Assembly (NCBI GenBank): GCA_951217055.1
Contig: OX578276.1
Coordinates: forward strand, 11,595,930 to 11,659,929
DNA: 64,000 nt
Source of the DNA: Gerris lacustris
Taxonomy: Eukaryota > Arthropoda > Insecta > Hemiptera > Gerridae
Direction: 5' to 3'
Shown: piece after piece, positions 21,721 to 32,967 of the stretch
Layout of the letters: every line of letters starts with the position of its first letter
Position numbering within the stretch: position 1 is the first letter of the stretch
Notes under the pieces: model-generated
Database searches by the model: none
Seen by the model: only the letters and a program-made list of their open reading frames with translations
Told to the model about the DNA's origin: nothing
Made by a program: the position numbers and the translations under genes

Positions 21721-22337
21721 AAGGCTACCTGAACGATATTGCCCAATCTCTAACAGTAGAATTGCGTACCGACAGAACCGACGACCTCATGCAAGGGTAC
21801 AAAAGTCTCCTCCTGAACGGTTAAACCGATCCGATTAACTTATAGTTTTACCGATCATTTAATATAATAAGGAAATTGATGTAATAAATTGTGTGTGTGT
21901 TTCTTTAATTTACCCTCAATGGAATATCCTATCTGTGATCTATGTTGTTTTCTGCTAAGCTTAAGCCTTGAATGACACTATCAATTTTCCTGTCTCTACA
22001 AGAAAAAGTATCTACATATTACAATTTATTAATTATACTCTAAGACGTGAGAGCCCTCGGTAGTAAGAGAATACTAGAGTGAGGGCTCTGCTTCTGGCTT
22101 TTACATCATAGCTTTTTGGCTTTTTTTTATCATAGAATAAATAGATAGAATGTAAATAAAATGTTATGTCAAAGTATAGTAGACTATTGATGTGTTGGCT
22201 TGAATATATTTTAATACAATGATACTTATATCATCTACATTTTAAACTCAAAATACATACAAAAATAAATAATCAACACAATCATGTGAAAAAAACAATT
22301 TTTAACGCAGTAGTATAATAAATACTACATTTAAAGG
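21721..22337. other. No gene seen
   Basis: Mixed sequence containing a short GTGTGTGTGT run (21,890) and GAGCCCTC(G/T) repeats near 22,050-22,090. No coding frame or element boundary recognised. Confidence 0.5.
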
Positions 22338-24621
22338 AGTAATAAAGTCTAAAAGACTACTACGGCCAGAAAATAGAGAAATGTGAAAATGACATGTCTA
22401 AAATATGGAAGGAAGTTAATCAATTAACATTCAGAAAACAAAAAGAGAAAGTGGTATTCAAAGAAATAAAGGATATTGACGGTACAATAATCGACACCAT
22501 ACGTGACCCAATAAAAGGAGCCGATGCTATGTGTAAATATTTCACAACCATAGGGCAAGAAATGGCAAATTGTTTACCGAAAAAGACAAATGAAACGACA
22601 ATAGGAGACAAAAAAATTGATGAGAGATGGAATAAGATAGACTTTATCACCGAAAAAGATGTAATAGAGGCTGTCAACCAGCTAAGAGGTGGCTCTTCAC
22701 CGGGACATGACGGAATCACGGTTCCCATTATTAAAGAGAATATTAACTCACTAAAAACGCCATTATTACACATCGCTAAATTGAGCTTTGAGCAGGGCCT
22801 CTTTCCTGACATATTAAAAATTGCTGTAATTTATCCTATTCACAAAAATGGACCCTCTAATGAACCTGCAAATTACAGACCCATCTCGCTAGTTTCAAAC
22901 ATTGCAAAAATTCTGGAAAAAATAGCGAAAAAGCATCTTAACAAATTCATACAGACTTATAAAATATTATCCAATAACCAGTTCGGTTTTCAAAATGGTT
23001 TAAATACTCAAGACGCTATAAATAAAGTATCGACATTTATAACAGAAAGTTTGGACAGAAACAAAAAACCTATTGCAGTGTACATAGACCTTACGAAAGC
23101 TTTCGACAGTGTTTCACATAGTAAACTAATTAAAGCATTGAAAGACATAGGAATATATGGTACTATGCTAAGATGGTTCCGAAGTTATTTAAGTAACAGA
23201 TTATACAGAGTTAAACTAAACAATACATTAGGAAATAGCTTTACATCCACTTATTCGATTCCACAAGGCACTGTCCTTGGTCCCTTATTGTTCATTATCT
23301 ATATAAACTCCATTTTTAAAATAGTTACAAACTCTTCATTGATAGGATTTGCAGATGATCTAGTTTTACTATGTGAGTCTGAACAATATATACAAACGGC
23401 AACACTTATTCAAAATGACCTACAACGAATAATACAATGGTTTGAATTCAATGAATTAACTATAAGTGTAAAAAAAACATGTGCAATGACTTACTCGTTG
23501 CATAGAAGTACATTACCTCAAATCCCAAAATTAATAGTACATAACAAAAATTGCCAATTACCACACTGCCAGTGCCCACGTATTGAGTGGGTCTCCACAG
23601 TTAAATATTTGGGAGTCACTATCGATAACTGTTTAAATTGGAAGGCTCATATTAATAAGTTGAATACAAAATTACGCGCGCTAACATTTATATTCATGAA
23701 ACTAAAAATGTATCTAAGTATCTCACAGTTGAGAGTTTTGTATTATGGCATCGTTGACTCCATAATACAGTATGGACTTCTTACTTGGGGATCAGCTTGT
23801 GACACTATCAAGGAAACAATATTTTTAAAGCAAAAAGCAATTTTAAGAATAATTTTAAATAAAAAACGAATAGAACATTCAAAGCCACTATTTAAGCAGC
23901 TCTCGATACTGACTCTTAAACAGATGTATAATTATAAATGTATAACCCACCTTAAGGAAGAAAAACATAACATAAAAAGAATTGACCATGCAATTATGAC
24001 TAGAGGTCAAATCAGAGGAAATTATATAGTACCAGCTCTCAGAACCTCTATGGCCCAAAGACACTGGACCTATTGCGCAATAATACTGTTCAATCAACTA
24101 CCTGATGAGCTTAAAAACATAAAATCCTTGGTACTATTCAAAACTAAAATAAGAAAATATGTTGCCGACATACACTAGATTTATAAATATACTTTAGCTA
24201 TTAAGATAAACTAAAAAAAATAAAATAAATAAAATAAAAAAAAAAAAAAAAAAAAGTGTAAAAACTAAATGTATATAGTCATTATCATTACTATAAATAA
24301 CTAAAACTATAAAAACTAAAATAATATATAATAATATAAATATATAATTAAAACTAAAATAAATATATAATTATGTAAAATAACTAATTAATCCTTTTAA
24401 AATAATTATTGTTGTACAATGTAATATACATAACAAACTGTGTAAACTCTCTCTCCACAGCTCAGGACTCCATGTTCTCTAGTGGAGAGATAACCTAATG
24501 TAGTATTAAATTGTTAAATCAGCAAAAAAGATAACTCGATGTAATGGAATATTATTATGTATTAATATGTTGTATTTTTTCTTATTCAATAAAGGTAAAT
24601 TAAATCCAAAAAAAAAAAAAA
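22338..24621 (+). mobile_element. 5'-truncated non-LTR retrotransposon with poly(A) tail
   Basis: The body begins inside the coding region at about 22,338 and ends with AATAAAGG (about 24,588) and a 13-base A run at 24,609-24,621. A second A-rich stretch lies at 24,225-24,255. The endonuclease and ORF1 are absent, as expected from 5' truncation during target-primed reverse transcription. I found no convincing target-site duplication. Confidence 0.8.
22394..24178 (+). CDS. Reverse transcriptase (Jockey/I-type), N-truncated
   Basis: A 594-codon frame without breaks; the coding sequence actually continues upstream in frame to about 22,338 (SLKDYYGQKIEKCEND). RT motifs in order: LRGGSSPGHDGITVPIIK, NYRPISLVSNIAKILEKI, NQFGFQNGLNTQDAI, VYIDLTKAFDSVSHSKL, IPQGTVLGPLLFIIYIN, GFADDLVLL (catalytic FADD) and VKYLGVTIDNCLNW. 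The thumb and C-terminal region end LVLFKTKIRKYVADIH. Motif style fits the Jockey/I superfamily; the clade is uncertain. It would copy its own RNA at a nicked target. No endonuclease is left, so it cannot move on its own, but the open frame suggests a fairly young insertion. Confidence 0.92.
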   Translation: MSKIWKEVNQLTFRKQKEKVVFKEIKDIDGTIIDTIRDPIKGADAMCKYFTTIGQEMANCLPKKTNETTIGDKKIDERWNKIDFITEKDVIEAVNQLRGGSSPGHDGITVPIIKENINSLKTPLLHIAKLSFEQGLFPDILKIAVIYPIHKNGPSNEPANYRPISLVSNIAKILEKIAKKHLNKFIQTYKILSNNQFGFQNGLNTQDAINKVSTFITESLDRNKKPIAVYIDLTKAFDSVSHSKLIKALKDIGIYGTMLRWFRSYLSNRLYRVKLNNTLGNSFTSTYSIPQGTVLGPLLFIIYINSIFKIVTNSSLIGFADDLVLLCESEQYIQTATLIQNDLQRIIQWFEFNELTISVKKTCAMTYSLHRSTLPQIPKLIVHNKNCQLPHCQCPRIEWVSTVKYLGVTIDNCLNWKAHINKLNTKLRALTFIFMKLKMYLSISQLRVLYYGIVDSIIQYGLLTWGSACDTIKETIFLKQKAILRIILNKKRIEHSKPLFKQLSILTLKQMYNYKCITHLKEEKHNIKRIDHAIMTRGQIRGNYIVPALRTSMAQRHWTYCAIILFNQLPDELKNIKSLVLFKTKIRKYVADIH

Positions 24622-25997
24622 TAGATTAGAAAAGCTAAAATATCACAATGTTTTAGGTATCGCAAATAATAATCTAATATAATAAAAAACTATTTATTAA
24701 CACGTTCAGGACGGCACGCCGCGTATGTGCGGCGGGTCGACTTACCCGCCGGCCTGCTGCCGCACATGTGCGGGGCCAAGTATTTTTGGTTGTAATGGGT
24801 TGTTGAGGGAGCTAGGCTGGCTTTATAAGTCTGAAACTCGCTGTAGGCCTTCACAACAACCATACCTCTTACCTCATTTACTTCGTCTGCAAGTTGTCGG
24901 GAAAACTTTTTTCAATATTCTCAAAAGTGTGATTTCTTCAGTTTTCATCTTTTTTTTAAAGGTAAGCAAATAATATCTTAGATTTATACATTAATTACTA
25001 CTTTACTTTAAATTAAAGTGCTTTAGTAAATATAATATTTATCTTATAATTGCAAAACACCTTTTTTTTTTTTTTTTTTTTTTTTTAGTTGGTCGTTATA
25101 TTTTTTATTTTTATGATCAATAACTTATTAATTATTTTTTTAGTTTGAATATATTATATAAACGAAGTTAAAATGATTTCTAATAAAATTTATTTTTAAA
25201 TTATTCTATAATTACTAAAAGTTGAAGTTTTATTGCATTTTTCTATGCATAGCAAAATGCCCAAGGAAAGCTTAGCTAAAAATATTTTCACCACCCTTGT
25301 ATCATATGGCATAATTTAACTAGAACGTTATTTTTTACATAATATTTAAATTTAAATTACTGAAGCATGTATTTCTCAATGGTATTCACCCCAAAATATG
25401 TGATTCACATTGAAAGTAGTGAAATTGGTACACTGATGGATTACTTTCGAGTTGTTCAACAATTCGGAAGAGGATATTTAAAAATTAGTGCTTAATTTTT
25501 CAAGAGTACAAAAATCAGAATAATAATTTGAAGTATTCAAAGTTTTAGCCTATTGCTCTCAGATTTGTTAGGTAACAGTTAAAAAAATTACTTAGTATGT
25601 ATATATTTGTACAAAACAACAACCCTAAAGGGATTATGGCAGATGGTTTTGCATAAGTTGGGCGCTAATCACTACCCTATTCATTTTACTAAGAGTAATC
25701 GTGTTGTTTGTTTGTACTTTGTATTCAAATAAACTTGGAAAACCCTTGCCCCCTGTTAATGACCTTTATTTTTCAAGGCCCAAGTAATCCGTTATATTCT
25801 TCAAGTAGTTGCGATTATATCTAATCCCCGTTATTATTACCCCTGACTAAATTTATCACCATTGGGGTTTATCATACAACTATTCCAATATTTTTGAAGT
25901 ATTATAGTTTATAAATACTCTGTACAATATGTCCTTGTTTTTACCAAAATATGTACCTATTAATTTATTTACTAATTTCTTCTTTTTTTTTTTAAGA

Positions 25998-26790
25998 ATG
26001 GATGCACCGTTTACGTCTCAGGGTCCTGATAGGAAAAGGTCGTAATCTGAGGGGGATGATGTGAGAAGGGTCTACACAGAGGAGGAGTTGCGACGGATTT
26101 TAGAAGAAAATGTTTCTTATAGGTAAATTTCTTTCGACGACTCGGACTTTTCGTCAGAAAATGAGGACAAAAATGAGCCCCCAGCAAATCTAAACGCACT
26201 CGTTGATCGACATGGTGGTAAAGGAATCTAATGCCTATGCTTCGTCTCTTCTGGTTAAACACGTGTCTCCAAAGTCCTTTGTCAAGTGGAAAAACATTAC
26301 AGCTGCGGAGTTCAAAACATTTTTAGGCGTTATTTTTTTAATGGGGATAATTAAATTAAATAGATTAAAAGATTATTGGAGAGGAGATTACCTCTTTCAA
26401 ATGCCCATTCCTAAATTTATGTCTCGCGACAAATTCTTATTAATTTCAAGGGCTCTTCATTTTTCTATGGAACTAAATTTATTTGACCCTCTTGGGAAGA
26501 TTCGGCCAGTAATAACTTACTTCAACGAAGTCATGAAATCCAATTATTACCCGTAAAAGAATTTATCTATAGATGAAAGTATGGTGTTATGGCGAGGTTG
26601 TTTATCGTTTCGTCAATACGTAAATGGCAATCGACACAAGTACGGAATAAAGCTGTATGTATTGGCTGAGCCTGATGGGCTTGTCCATAAAATCCATGTT
26701 TATGGCGGAGCTAAGGATGCAGAGGTTGCAGGGACCGGGCACACCTCTAAAGTCGTACGAACACTGTTGGAAGGAAAACTACAAGTTTAA
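25998..26790 (+). pseudogene. piggyBac transposase, third family, truncated
   Basis: ATG at 25,998 opens MDAPFTSQGPDRKRS, broken by a stop, then RRVYTEEELRRILEEN and an acidic DDSDFSSENEDKNEPP. From 26,203 the frame is clean: VVKESNAYASSLLVKHVSP, AAEFKTFLGVIFLMGIIK, RDKFLLISRALHFSMEL, a stop at 26,554, then LSIDESMVLWRGCLSFRQ with the first catalytic Asp and YGIKLYVLAEPDGLVHKI. It ends at GKLQV, so the second and third acids and the Cys-rich tail are gone. An internal deletion is the likely cause (see the direct repeat just downstream). Confidence 0.88.
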
Positions 26791-26791
26791 T

Positions 26792-26940
26792 TGTTAGTAT
26801 TATTATGACGTACGCTATTAGTGTAAATTGTTATGTTTTTATATGTTATATATTTTTTATGCTTCCTAAGTTTTTATTAGTATTTATTAATTATTAGTAT
26901 TATTATGACGTACGCTATCAGCGTAAATTATTATGTTTAT
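26792..26940 (+). repeat. Pair of ~46-bp direct repeats at the transposase break
   Basis: TTAGTATTATTATGACGTAC and the following bases (to TTATGTTT) occur at about 26,793-26,840 and again at 26,892-26,940 with three or so changes. They follow immediately after the truncated coding region. Confidence 0.75.
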
Positions 26941-27268
26941 ACTTTTTAATGTTCTAAATATACGTTGTAATGTTAAACTACGACTTAGAGTTGTTATTTT
27001 AATATTTAGATCCTTTTATAACATATATGTAGTAAAGCTATGCCATCCTAGGTAGGCTAAACCAGCAACAAATTTTTTGCAAACTTCCCCCCGGCCTGCA
27101 CGCCGCGTATATGCGTTTTGAATAATTTAATTATTAATTACCTAAATAATTAAAAAAAAAAAAATTAATATTTTTTATGTGTTTATATGATGTTTTTACA
27201 TCAATTATGAATTTTATAAAAATTCAGCCCGTAGGAAATTTCAGGTTTTTCTGGCCGTCCTGAACGTG

Positions 27269-27640
27269 TTAAAGCTAGTTTACCAATGACTTTAGCAATT
27301 TCTTATCATGTTATTATAGTTGTCATAGTATAACTACTATAATATTACCTATTATATTACAGATTAAAATCTAAACAATAAGATAAGATAATAATAATAT
27401 CTTAATAATATAATTATATATAAATATAATATTATAAATAATATCATTATATATAATATCATTGATATTATTATATATTTAATAATATCTTAACATAAGA
27501 TAAGATACCATACTGCAATTTAATGATTAAAAAAATGGCATTTGTATTATGCATTAGGCAAATTAATGAAACGTAATTTTGCACTCTGCTGCATGCAGAT
27601 ACCCCAAACTGACCCCTAAAGATAATATTTATCTTGATTA
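27269..27640. other. AT microsatellite-like spacer
   Basis: Long tracts built from ATAATATC and TATTAT units (27,380-27,510), with no gene. Confidence 0.6.
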
Positions 27641-28854
27641 TCTATCTATATATATAAAATTAAAGTTTTGTCTGTACATTTGGATACTTTTTCATTATAT
27701 ACATTCCAAAAACCGAATCCGACCTTAACTTTTTTCGTGTATGTATGTGGGAATGTATGTGTGTCTGTCGCCTCAGTCAGACTTTATAGGAGCAAAACTG
27801 GCTAAATGAAATCGATTAATTTTTTTTCAGGGCTGTGTGCAAACATGTTGCGCAATTTGTAGGCTTGGTTTCATCTAAAAATATTGAGTAGAACCAAAGT
27901 TATTAACTATTTTATAAAAAAAAAGTATAAAAAATAACCTAAAAAAAATTAGGTTGACCCACCGTAAACAAACCCCACAGACTCGCTAATCAAAATGTTT
28001 GGGTACTTCTAGACCACCTAGAGACTCGCGGTTTTTTGCGTTTGGTCGGAAATTGGCCTAAACCGACTGGAAAAATCCGAAAATTTAAAAAAATAAAATT
28101 TTACCCCCCTTAAAAAATTAAAGATGGCGCACGATCTTTAAAGTTTTTTTTGAGGCTTATTGTGGCTAAATGGTAAATCGTATCGATAAGCTGATTGCGC
28201 CAGCGGTAACTAATTTTAAAAGATCTACAACTTCGGACCTATGACTTTTTGTCGCACCTTTATCGGTTCTACCTTAAATAGAGCTAAATTTATTTTTTTG
28301 AAAATAAAAATTGACTTTGAGCTCTTATGGCGTCCGCAGTTGTTGACTGATTTAATTTTTGATTGGGGTGCTTAATTCTCACACTATTGCTCTATAAATC
28401 GTGTATTTATTATTTAATATTTTTTTTCAAGAACCAGTTATTAAATATTTACTGGTGCAACTGCCGGATTGAGAGAAGAGACTGGTAATTAAATTAATGC
28501 ATCATCATGGTTGATGATTGTTTAATGACTTTTCAGTGTAATTGGTTTTTTACGATGTTTATTTTCTTTTCTTATCATTATACCTTTTTTTAGTTGTTTT
28601 TCTAAAAAAAAGGTATAATGAATAAGAAAAGAATTTAAACTATTGGCTATTTTTTAAATGTATAGATAGTCTCCAAACTACGATTTGGAGAATATTTTAT
28701 TCTTAGAAACGGAATGAATGGTGTATAATATAGTTCTGATTTTATTCCTAGAAGGCTTGAAAACAAAACTATTTAGGCATTTTATTTAATTGCTACGCCT
28801 ACATGTCAATGGGAAATGTAGCCACTAATACCTAGCATGAGGGGTGAAGGCTAG
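27641..28854 (+). mobile_element. Helitron-like element, copy 2
   Basis: Starts TCTATCTATATATATAAAA after an A and ends CTAG followed by T at 28,855, the canonical Helitron insertion between A and T. The body aligns with copy 1 at 3996-5128 throughout. The 3' hairpin present in copy 1 is missing here: the sequence goes from CCTAGCATGA straight to GGGGTGAAGG. No coding capacity. Confidence 0.82.
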
Positions 28855-28989
28855 TATTCAATAAGATTAAAATCAAATTCATACTTAATACTAGCACAGG
28901 ATTTGTTAAGGAAACAAATTGGAGTTATCCAGTATGCAAGTGCTGATAATAATATTAGAGAGATACTATTTAACAAAATGAAGCAACAT

Positions 28990-29284
28990 TATATAAGGAA
29001 AAAATGTTTTATTCGGCATTAGATCCTTTCAAAAATTCGTCGAAGCTTTTGGCTATGCTCTTCTGGACATTGACGGACTCCTTGATCACAGCCATTAATT
29101 GAAGGCTGGACTTCTTCATCACAGCTGTTAATGTTTGAAGGCTAGACTCCTTAATCACAGCCGTTAATGTTTGAAGGCTATCTCCTATAACCCCCCACTT
29201 TCTCCGTGAGAGTGTCGACAGGTCTTTTTAATTCATCATGGCTGGCCAAAAATTTCTGCTCCCACTCGGGTGCTTTTTTAGCCC
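28990..29284 (-). pseudogene. Harbinger accessory (Myb/SANT-like) protein, C-terminal exon
   Basis: A TTGTTTTTAG acceptor precedes GAKKAPEWEQKFLASHDELK, then LTEKVGGYRR and a helical repeat built from SLQTLTAVIKES units (three copies), ending QKSIAKSFDEFLKGSNAE and a stop at about 28,990. The repetitive amphipathic tail fits the coiled C-terminus of the DNA-binding partner of PIF/Harbinger transposases. It lies just downstream of the first Harbinger transposase copy on the same strand. The one frame change near 29,190 is small; the N-terminal DNA-binding exons are not present. Confidence 0.5.
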
Positions 29285-29419
29285 CTAAAAACAAGTAGAA
29301 GAAATTAAAAATAAGTTGATAATACAATGAATGTAATAAAACATACATTTCTATATTTTATACGTCTCAATTGGAGGTGAATAAAAAAGAAGTACCAAGT
29401 ATTTGGTATTTACCATTTA

Positions 29420-31470
29420 AATTAAAGTTGTTGTAGAAAACCGATTTCACAAACAACTCAGTTTCTAAAATTCACTTAATGAAAAATATGTAACATTGGA
29501 CATATCATATTTTGCTTTCTTATTACAGCTTTTGTCAATGTGTTGAAAGATTTATGTATTTACCTAAAAGAAGGGTATTTACATCTCCGTCGTTGTACCT
29601 TGCTTGCATAATACGACCAACGCGGCTCTCCACACTGTCGAGTCATGGGTACTCCCGGGGAATCGGGGAACCACATTCCATATCCGCATATCGTAGTCGC
29701 AGATCTAAAAAAGAGTTTCAAATTTAAATGATAATTAGAGAGTAATTTAACAAGTGCACCTTATTTAATTCAATATATAAACAGTTGGGATGGATGGTAA
29801 GGTGTAAAAATTGTTTACACGAAACTATTTCTCAATGAGACGTTTCGACTAGAATACAGAGTCTGTATATTTCTAATTGACAGTAAATACATTGGTAGTA
29901 CATCTAACCTCTAAAAGGAGGCGTCTAAGTTAAAATTTAACATAATATTATGTCCATACATAAATAAAATAGTCTGCTAATTAGTGTGGTACGTACTTTA
30001 CTATAATTTTCTATTACAAATCATTACCGTTATTTTTCATTTAGTTTATTTAATTTCCCCTTCTTAGTTTATATCTGTCAAAATTGTTTTGATTTGTTAC
30101 AAGCATATACACTGAAATGATTGTAATGTTTGTTAATTGTTATAATAAAACATGTAATTGAGTACTGTACTTACAATCTGTACATTTACACTATGGAATC
30201 CCTTCCTATTCACATAAACTTGGACATCAATATGGGGTGTTGTGATGGCAATGTGGGTGCCGTCAACTGCCCCCAAAAATATCTGGGCAACAGCTTCAAA
30301 CCTAAGGTCACATCATATCAATAACATTATTCAAACAAATAATAACTCAATTAAACATCAGTATAAAACATATGACTTGCCCAGCTTTTATTCTCCTCCT
30401 TTCTTTTTCAGAGCCCGGGAATTTGGGCCATTCTCTTAGGTTAGACCTAATAATAACATTGGCCACTTCCCTTATAGCCCTACACTGAACACTTTGGTTT
30501 ACACAGGAGAGTACAGACGATCCGGCAGGACGTTGGTAACTTCCTGTTCCAAAAAAATGGAGCGCAACCAAAACCTGAAAATTCCAAATAAATAGTACTT
30601 GGTAGAATTCTGGGGTGATGCGTTTATCACCTTGCAGCTAATTCATAAGCAGCCGGTACAAATAAAGGAAAGAAGGCGGCAAAGATGGACTGTACTTTAA
30701 TGTATAATATAATATATATTAGTTAGATAGAAAGCCCCTTAAAATAAATCATAAGTTTAGCAAGAAAAGTTCATACCCAGGTAGAGGAGTCCAGCCTGCT
30801 TTACGTCGGAAAACGGAGAAACGGAGATACTTCTTGAAAGCAACGAAGACCCTGGCCGGGGTGTTGACGTACCTATTAATTGGCGTTTTTAAAATATTTT
30901 ATAAAGTAGATATTATACTAAAAGCGGTGTGGCGGTGAATCTATGTTGCGGTTCCCTTAATCTATGGGGGGGGGGGGGGGGTGGAGCGGCCCCAAAGCTA
31001 AACGATGATTTACTTACTGGGGGCTATAGAAATAGAAAATTTTTAAACAGTAAATATAAATAAAGATAAAAAATAAAAGATAAAATCCATCAGTATATTT
31101 GCATGACTTAATGTCTTAACATATCAAATTCACAAATAATTAATTAGCCATGTTAATTTGGTACAAATGCAATACTAAGAGACTGTGCCTCAGTACTAAA
31201 GCTAGCATGTAATAGTATCATATAAATAATGAAATACTGACTCTAAATAAAGCAGGCACATAGCTTCGACGGCGTCCCTGGTACATATGAGGCTCTATGT
31301 GGTTCATTAGATATATAGTGGATTCTTGTGAAAGCCTATAGGGATCGGATAAATCCCTAATTTGCCTCCTTAACAGTCTTAGCTGGGACTCCCTAGCTAT
31401 TCTCTAGCTCCGTTTTTGGTGCAAGAAATACATATCCATCTGAAATTTCAATTGGATCAAATGACGTCAT
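29420..31470 (-). pseudogene. PIF/Harbinger transposase, copy H1
   Basis: Four exon-like pieces in minus-strand order: 31,440-31,200 (MYFLHQ, ESQLRLLRRQIRD, YRLSQEST, YQGRRRSYVPA); 30,575-30,400 (HFFGTGSYQRPAGSS, NLREWPKFPGSEKERRR); 30,300-30,178 ([18 protein letters not shown] with the first catalytic Asp, [12 protein letters not shown] then a GTAAGT donor); 29,725-29,560 (CDYDMRIWNVVPRFPGSTHD with the second Asp). The exon with the catalytic Glu is missing. Order and splice junctions match copy H3 at 38.4-41.1 kb. About 500 bp at 30,596-31,098 is absent from copy H2 and is therefore an insertion. Confidence 0.88.
30596..31098. other. Insertion within Harbinger copy H1, with poly-G run
   Basis: Copy H2 goes directly from AATTAATAGTAC to TATTTGCATGAC, so the intervening DNA here is extra. 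It contains a 16-G run at 30,966-30,981 and, on the minus strand, an open stretch RYVNTPARVFVAFKKYLRFS ending near a GTATG donor-like site. I do not recognise the source. Confidence 0.5.
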
Positions 31471-32320
31471 TGTAATCCCACATTAATATGAATAATTGTT
31501 AGCATGAAATAACAGGTAATAAATTTCTACTGCTTGACTGAATTATAATTAAGTATATATAACGAAGTACAAATAGCACGAGGTCTTCAAAAACAAAATT
31601 TGAGCAAAACTACAATAAGCAATGTATTCATGTTTGCCATGAGCCAATTTAATACTGCCTGAATGCAGTCATCCCGTCAAAAAAGTAGACTGCCAATCTG
31701 GTTGAGAGCTATATGGACAGAGGTGGTTTCAAGTTCTTCTCCCCATCCGAAGACCTAGTTGAACTAGCACATTCCATATTTAAAAAAAAAACTTGAAAGA
31801 ATTAAAGCAAAGTATAATAAAATAAAAATAAAAATCCTGTGAAATGTCTATACAAAAGCGGATGGTGGTAAATGACGCGCGACGAAGTGACGTGAGAGTA
31901 TTACTAAGCGTGATGTCACGGTTTTAATATCATAGTATCACGTCACTTGATAGTAGTGTGTTTTCACCTTTATTTGCTTTTTCTTTGTGAATGTTGTTGA
32001 TAAGGTTTCTCCTGGCATTATCTATCTCCAGGTGGTTAATGTAAAACATTTAATTAATTTGTTGATACTAATTTAATGTGATTCGCACCCTTGTAATTCT
32101 CGCAACTCTTATATAAGTAATTATATGTACTAGATGGCTGAAAAGGTGTAATAATAATTATATTATAAGTTTTAGATTGCACTCCTATGGTTGCATAGAT
32201 TATTATTATTAATAGTATACACCGACACAATATTTTAATCTTCTGAGAAAGTGTGAAAGAAATTATTCTAAAAACTGAAAGCCTCAACTAAACTAAAGTT
32301 TAACTTTGAGGGCTTTTTTT
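31471..32320. other. Harbinger 5' flank and unassigned DNA
   Basis: 31,460-31,680 matches 41,360-41,600 upstream of copy H3, so it is Harbinger 5' sequence. The rest holds no supported gene. Around 31,875-31,950 are several TGACGTGA/GTGACATCA-like strings forming a weak palindrome. Confidence 0.5.
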
Positions 32321-32329
32321 TTTAGCTGC

Positions 32330-32967
32330 AAACGTTTTTTATGCATGTATTAAAAGATATTTTTGCAGCAATTTTGTGCTCTATTGATATGATGCCTAGG
32401 ATGGTTAGTCTCTGCTTTCCTGTCAAGTTTCTGATGTATTTTTAGCTTACTGTAACTCCTTTCATTTGAGGCAGCTAACACTGGTATTGTGAGAAAAATT
32501 CTTAACTCTGTAGTTATGTTGAGGTAGGCATCTTCGAGTCCGTTTTGGTTAATTAGCTTAATAAGATCGAATTGTGTAGCTGTTTTCACATTAGGATCTA
32601 AATCTAATGGATGGTACTTAAAACTCTCCACTTCAACTCCCAGCTCGTCCTTGTCTATGTCTTTTATATGTGGCTGCTAATCTAACTGCCCGATTCTTCA
32701 ATTCCTCTCCATTCATCAATTGAAAGCCAGCTCCATTAAGGAAACCAAAGAAACTATTAATGTTTTGAATGGCTTGAAACCCTTGTCTCAAGTTCATTTA
32801 GAATCCGATCAATTATTTGTATTATCGACAATTTGAACTTTTTTTTCCTCTGAGAATTTATGGATTTCATCTTCGCCCTTCTCATCAAACCTTTGCTTTT
32901 TCTTCCTCTTCCGTAGTTTCTTGAAATAAGGATCTAGATTAAGCTATGTTGCTATTTTTTTGGCGTG
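32330..32967 (-). pseudogene. hAT transposase C-terminal dimerisation domain
   Basis: Minus strand: LDPYFKKLRKRKKKQRFDEK, then broken frames, DKDELGVEVESFKYHPL, DPNVKTATQFDLIKLINQ, NITTELRIFLTIPVLAASNE and RSYSKLKIHQ. This is the hAT C-terminal dimerisation block (RIFLTIPV-ASNERS-SKLK) of the ZMYM1-like group. The catalytic part is absent. It meets Harbinger copy H2 at about 32,968 with no spacer. Confidence 0.85.

Larger units (their letters stand above)
24701..27268 (+). mobile_element. piggyBac element, third family, both ends present
   Basis: TTAA at 24,697-24,700 and 27,269-27,272 flank inverted ends CACGTTCAGGACGGC (15 bp). Subterminal GC-rich blocks (CACGCCGCGTATGTGCGG on the left, its inverse with CACGCCGCGTATATGCG on the right) form a second inverted pair. 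The length of 2,568 bp is close to a full element, but the coding part is cut short. Confidence 0.92.

Noticed and set aside
21510..21824. 104-codon plus-strand frame
   Set aside because: It is produced by the TCTCG minisatellite and has no independent protein features.
22420..22812. 130-codon minus-strand frame
   Set aside because: It lies opposite the strongly supported reverse transcriptase and has no features of its own.
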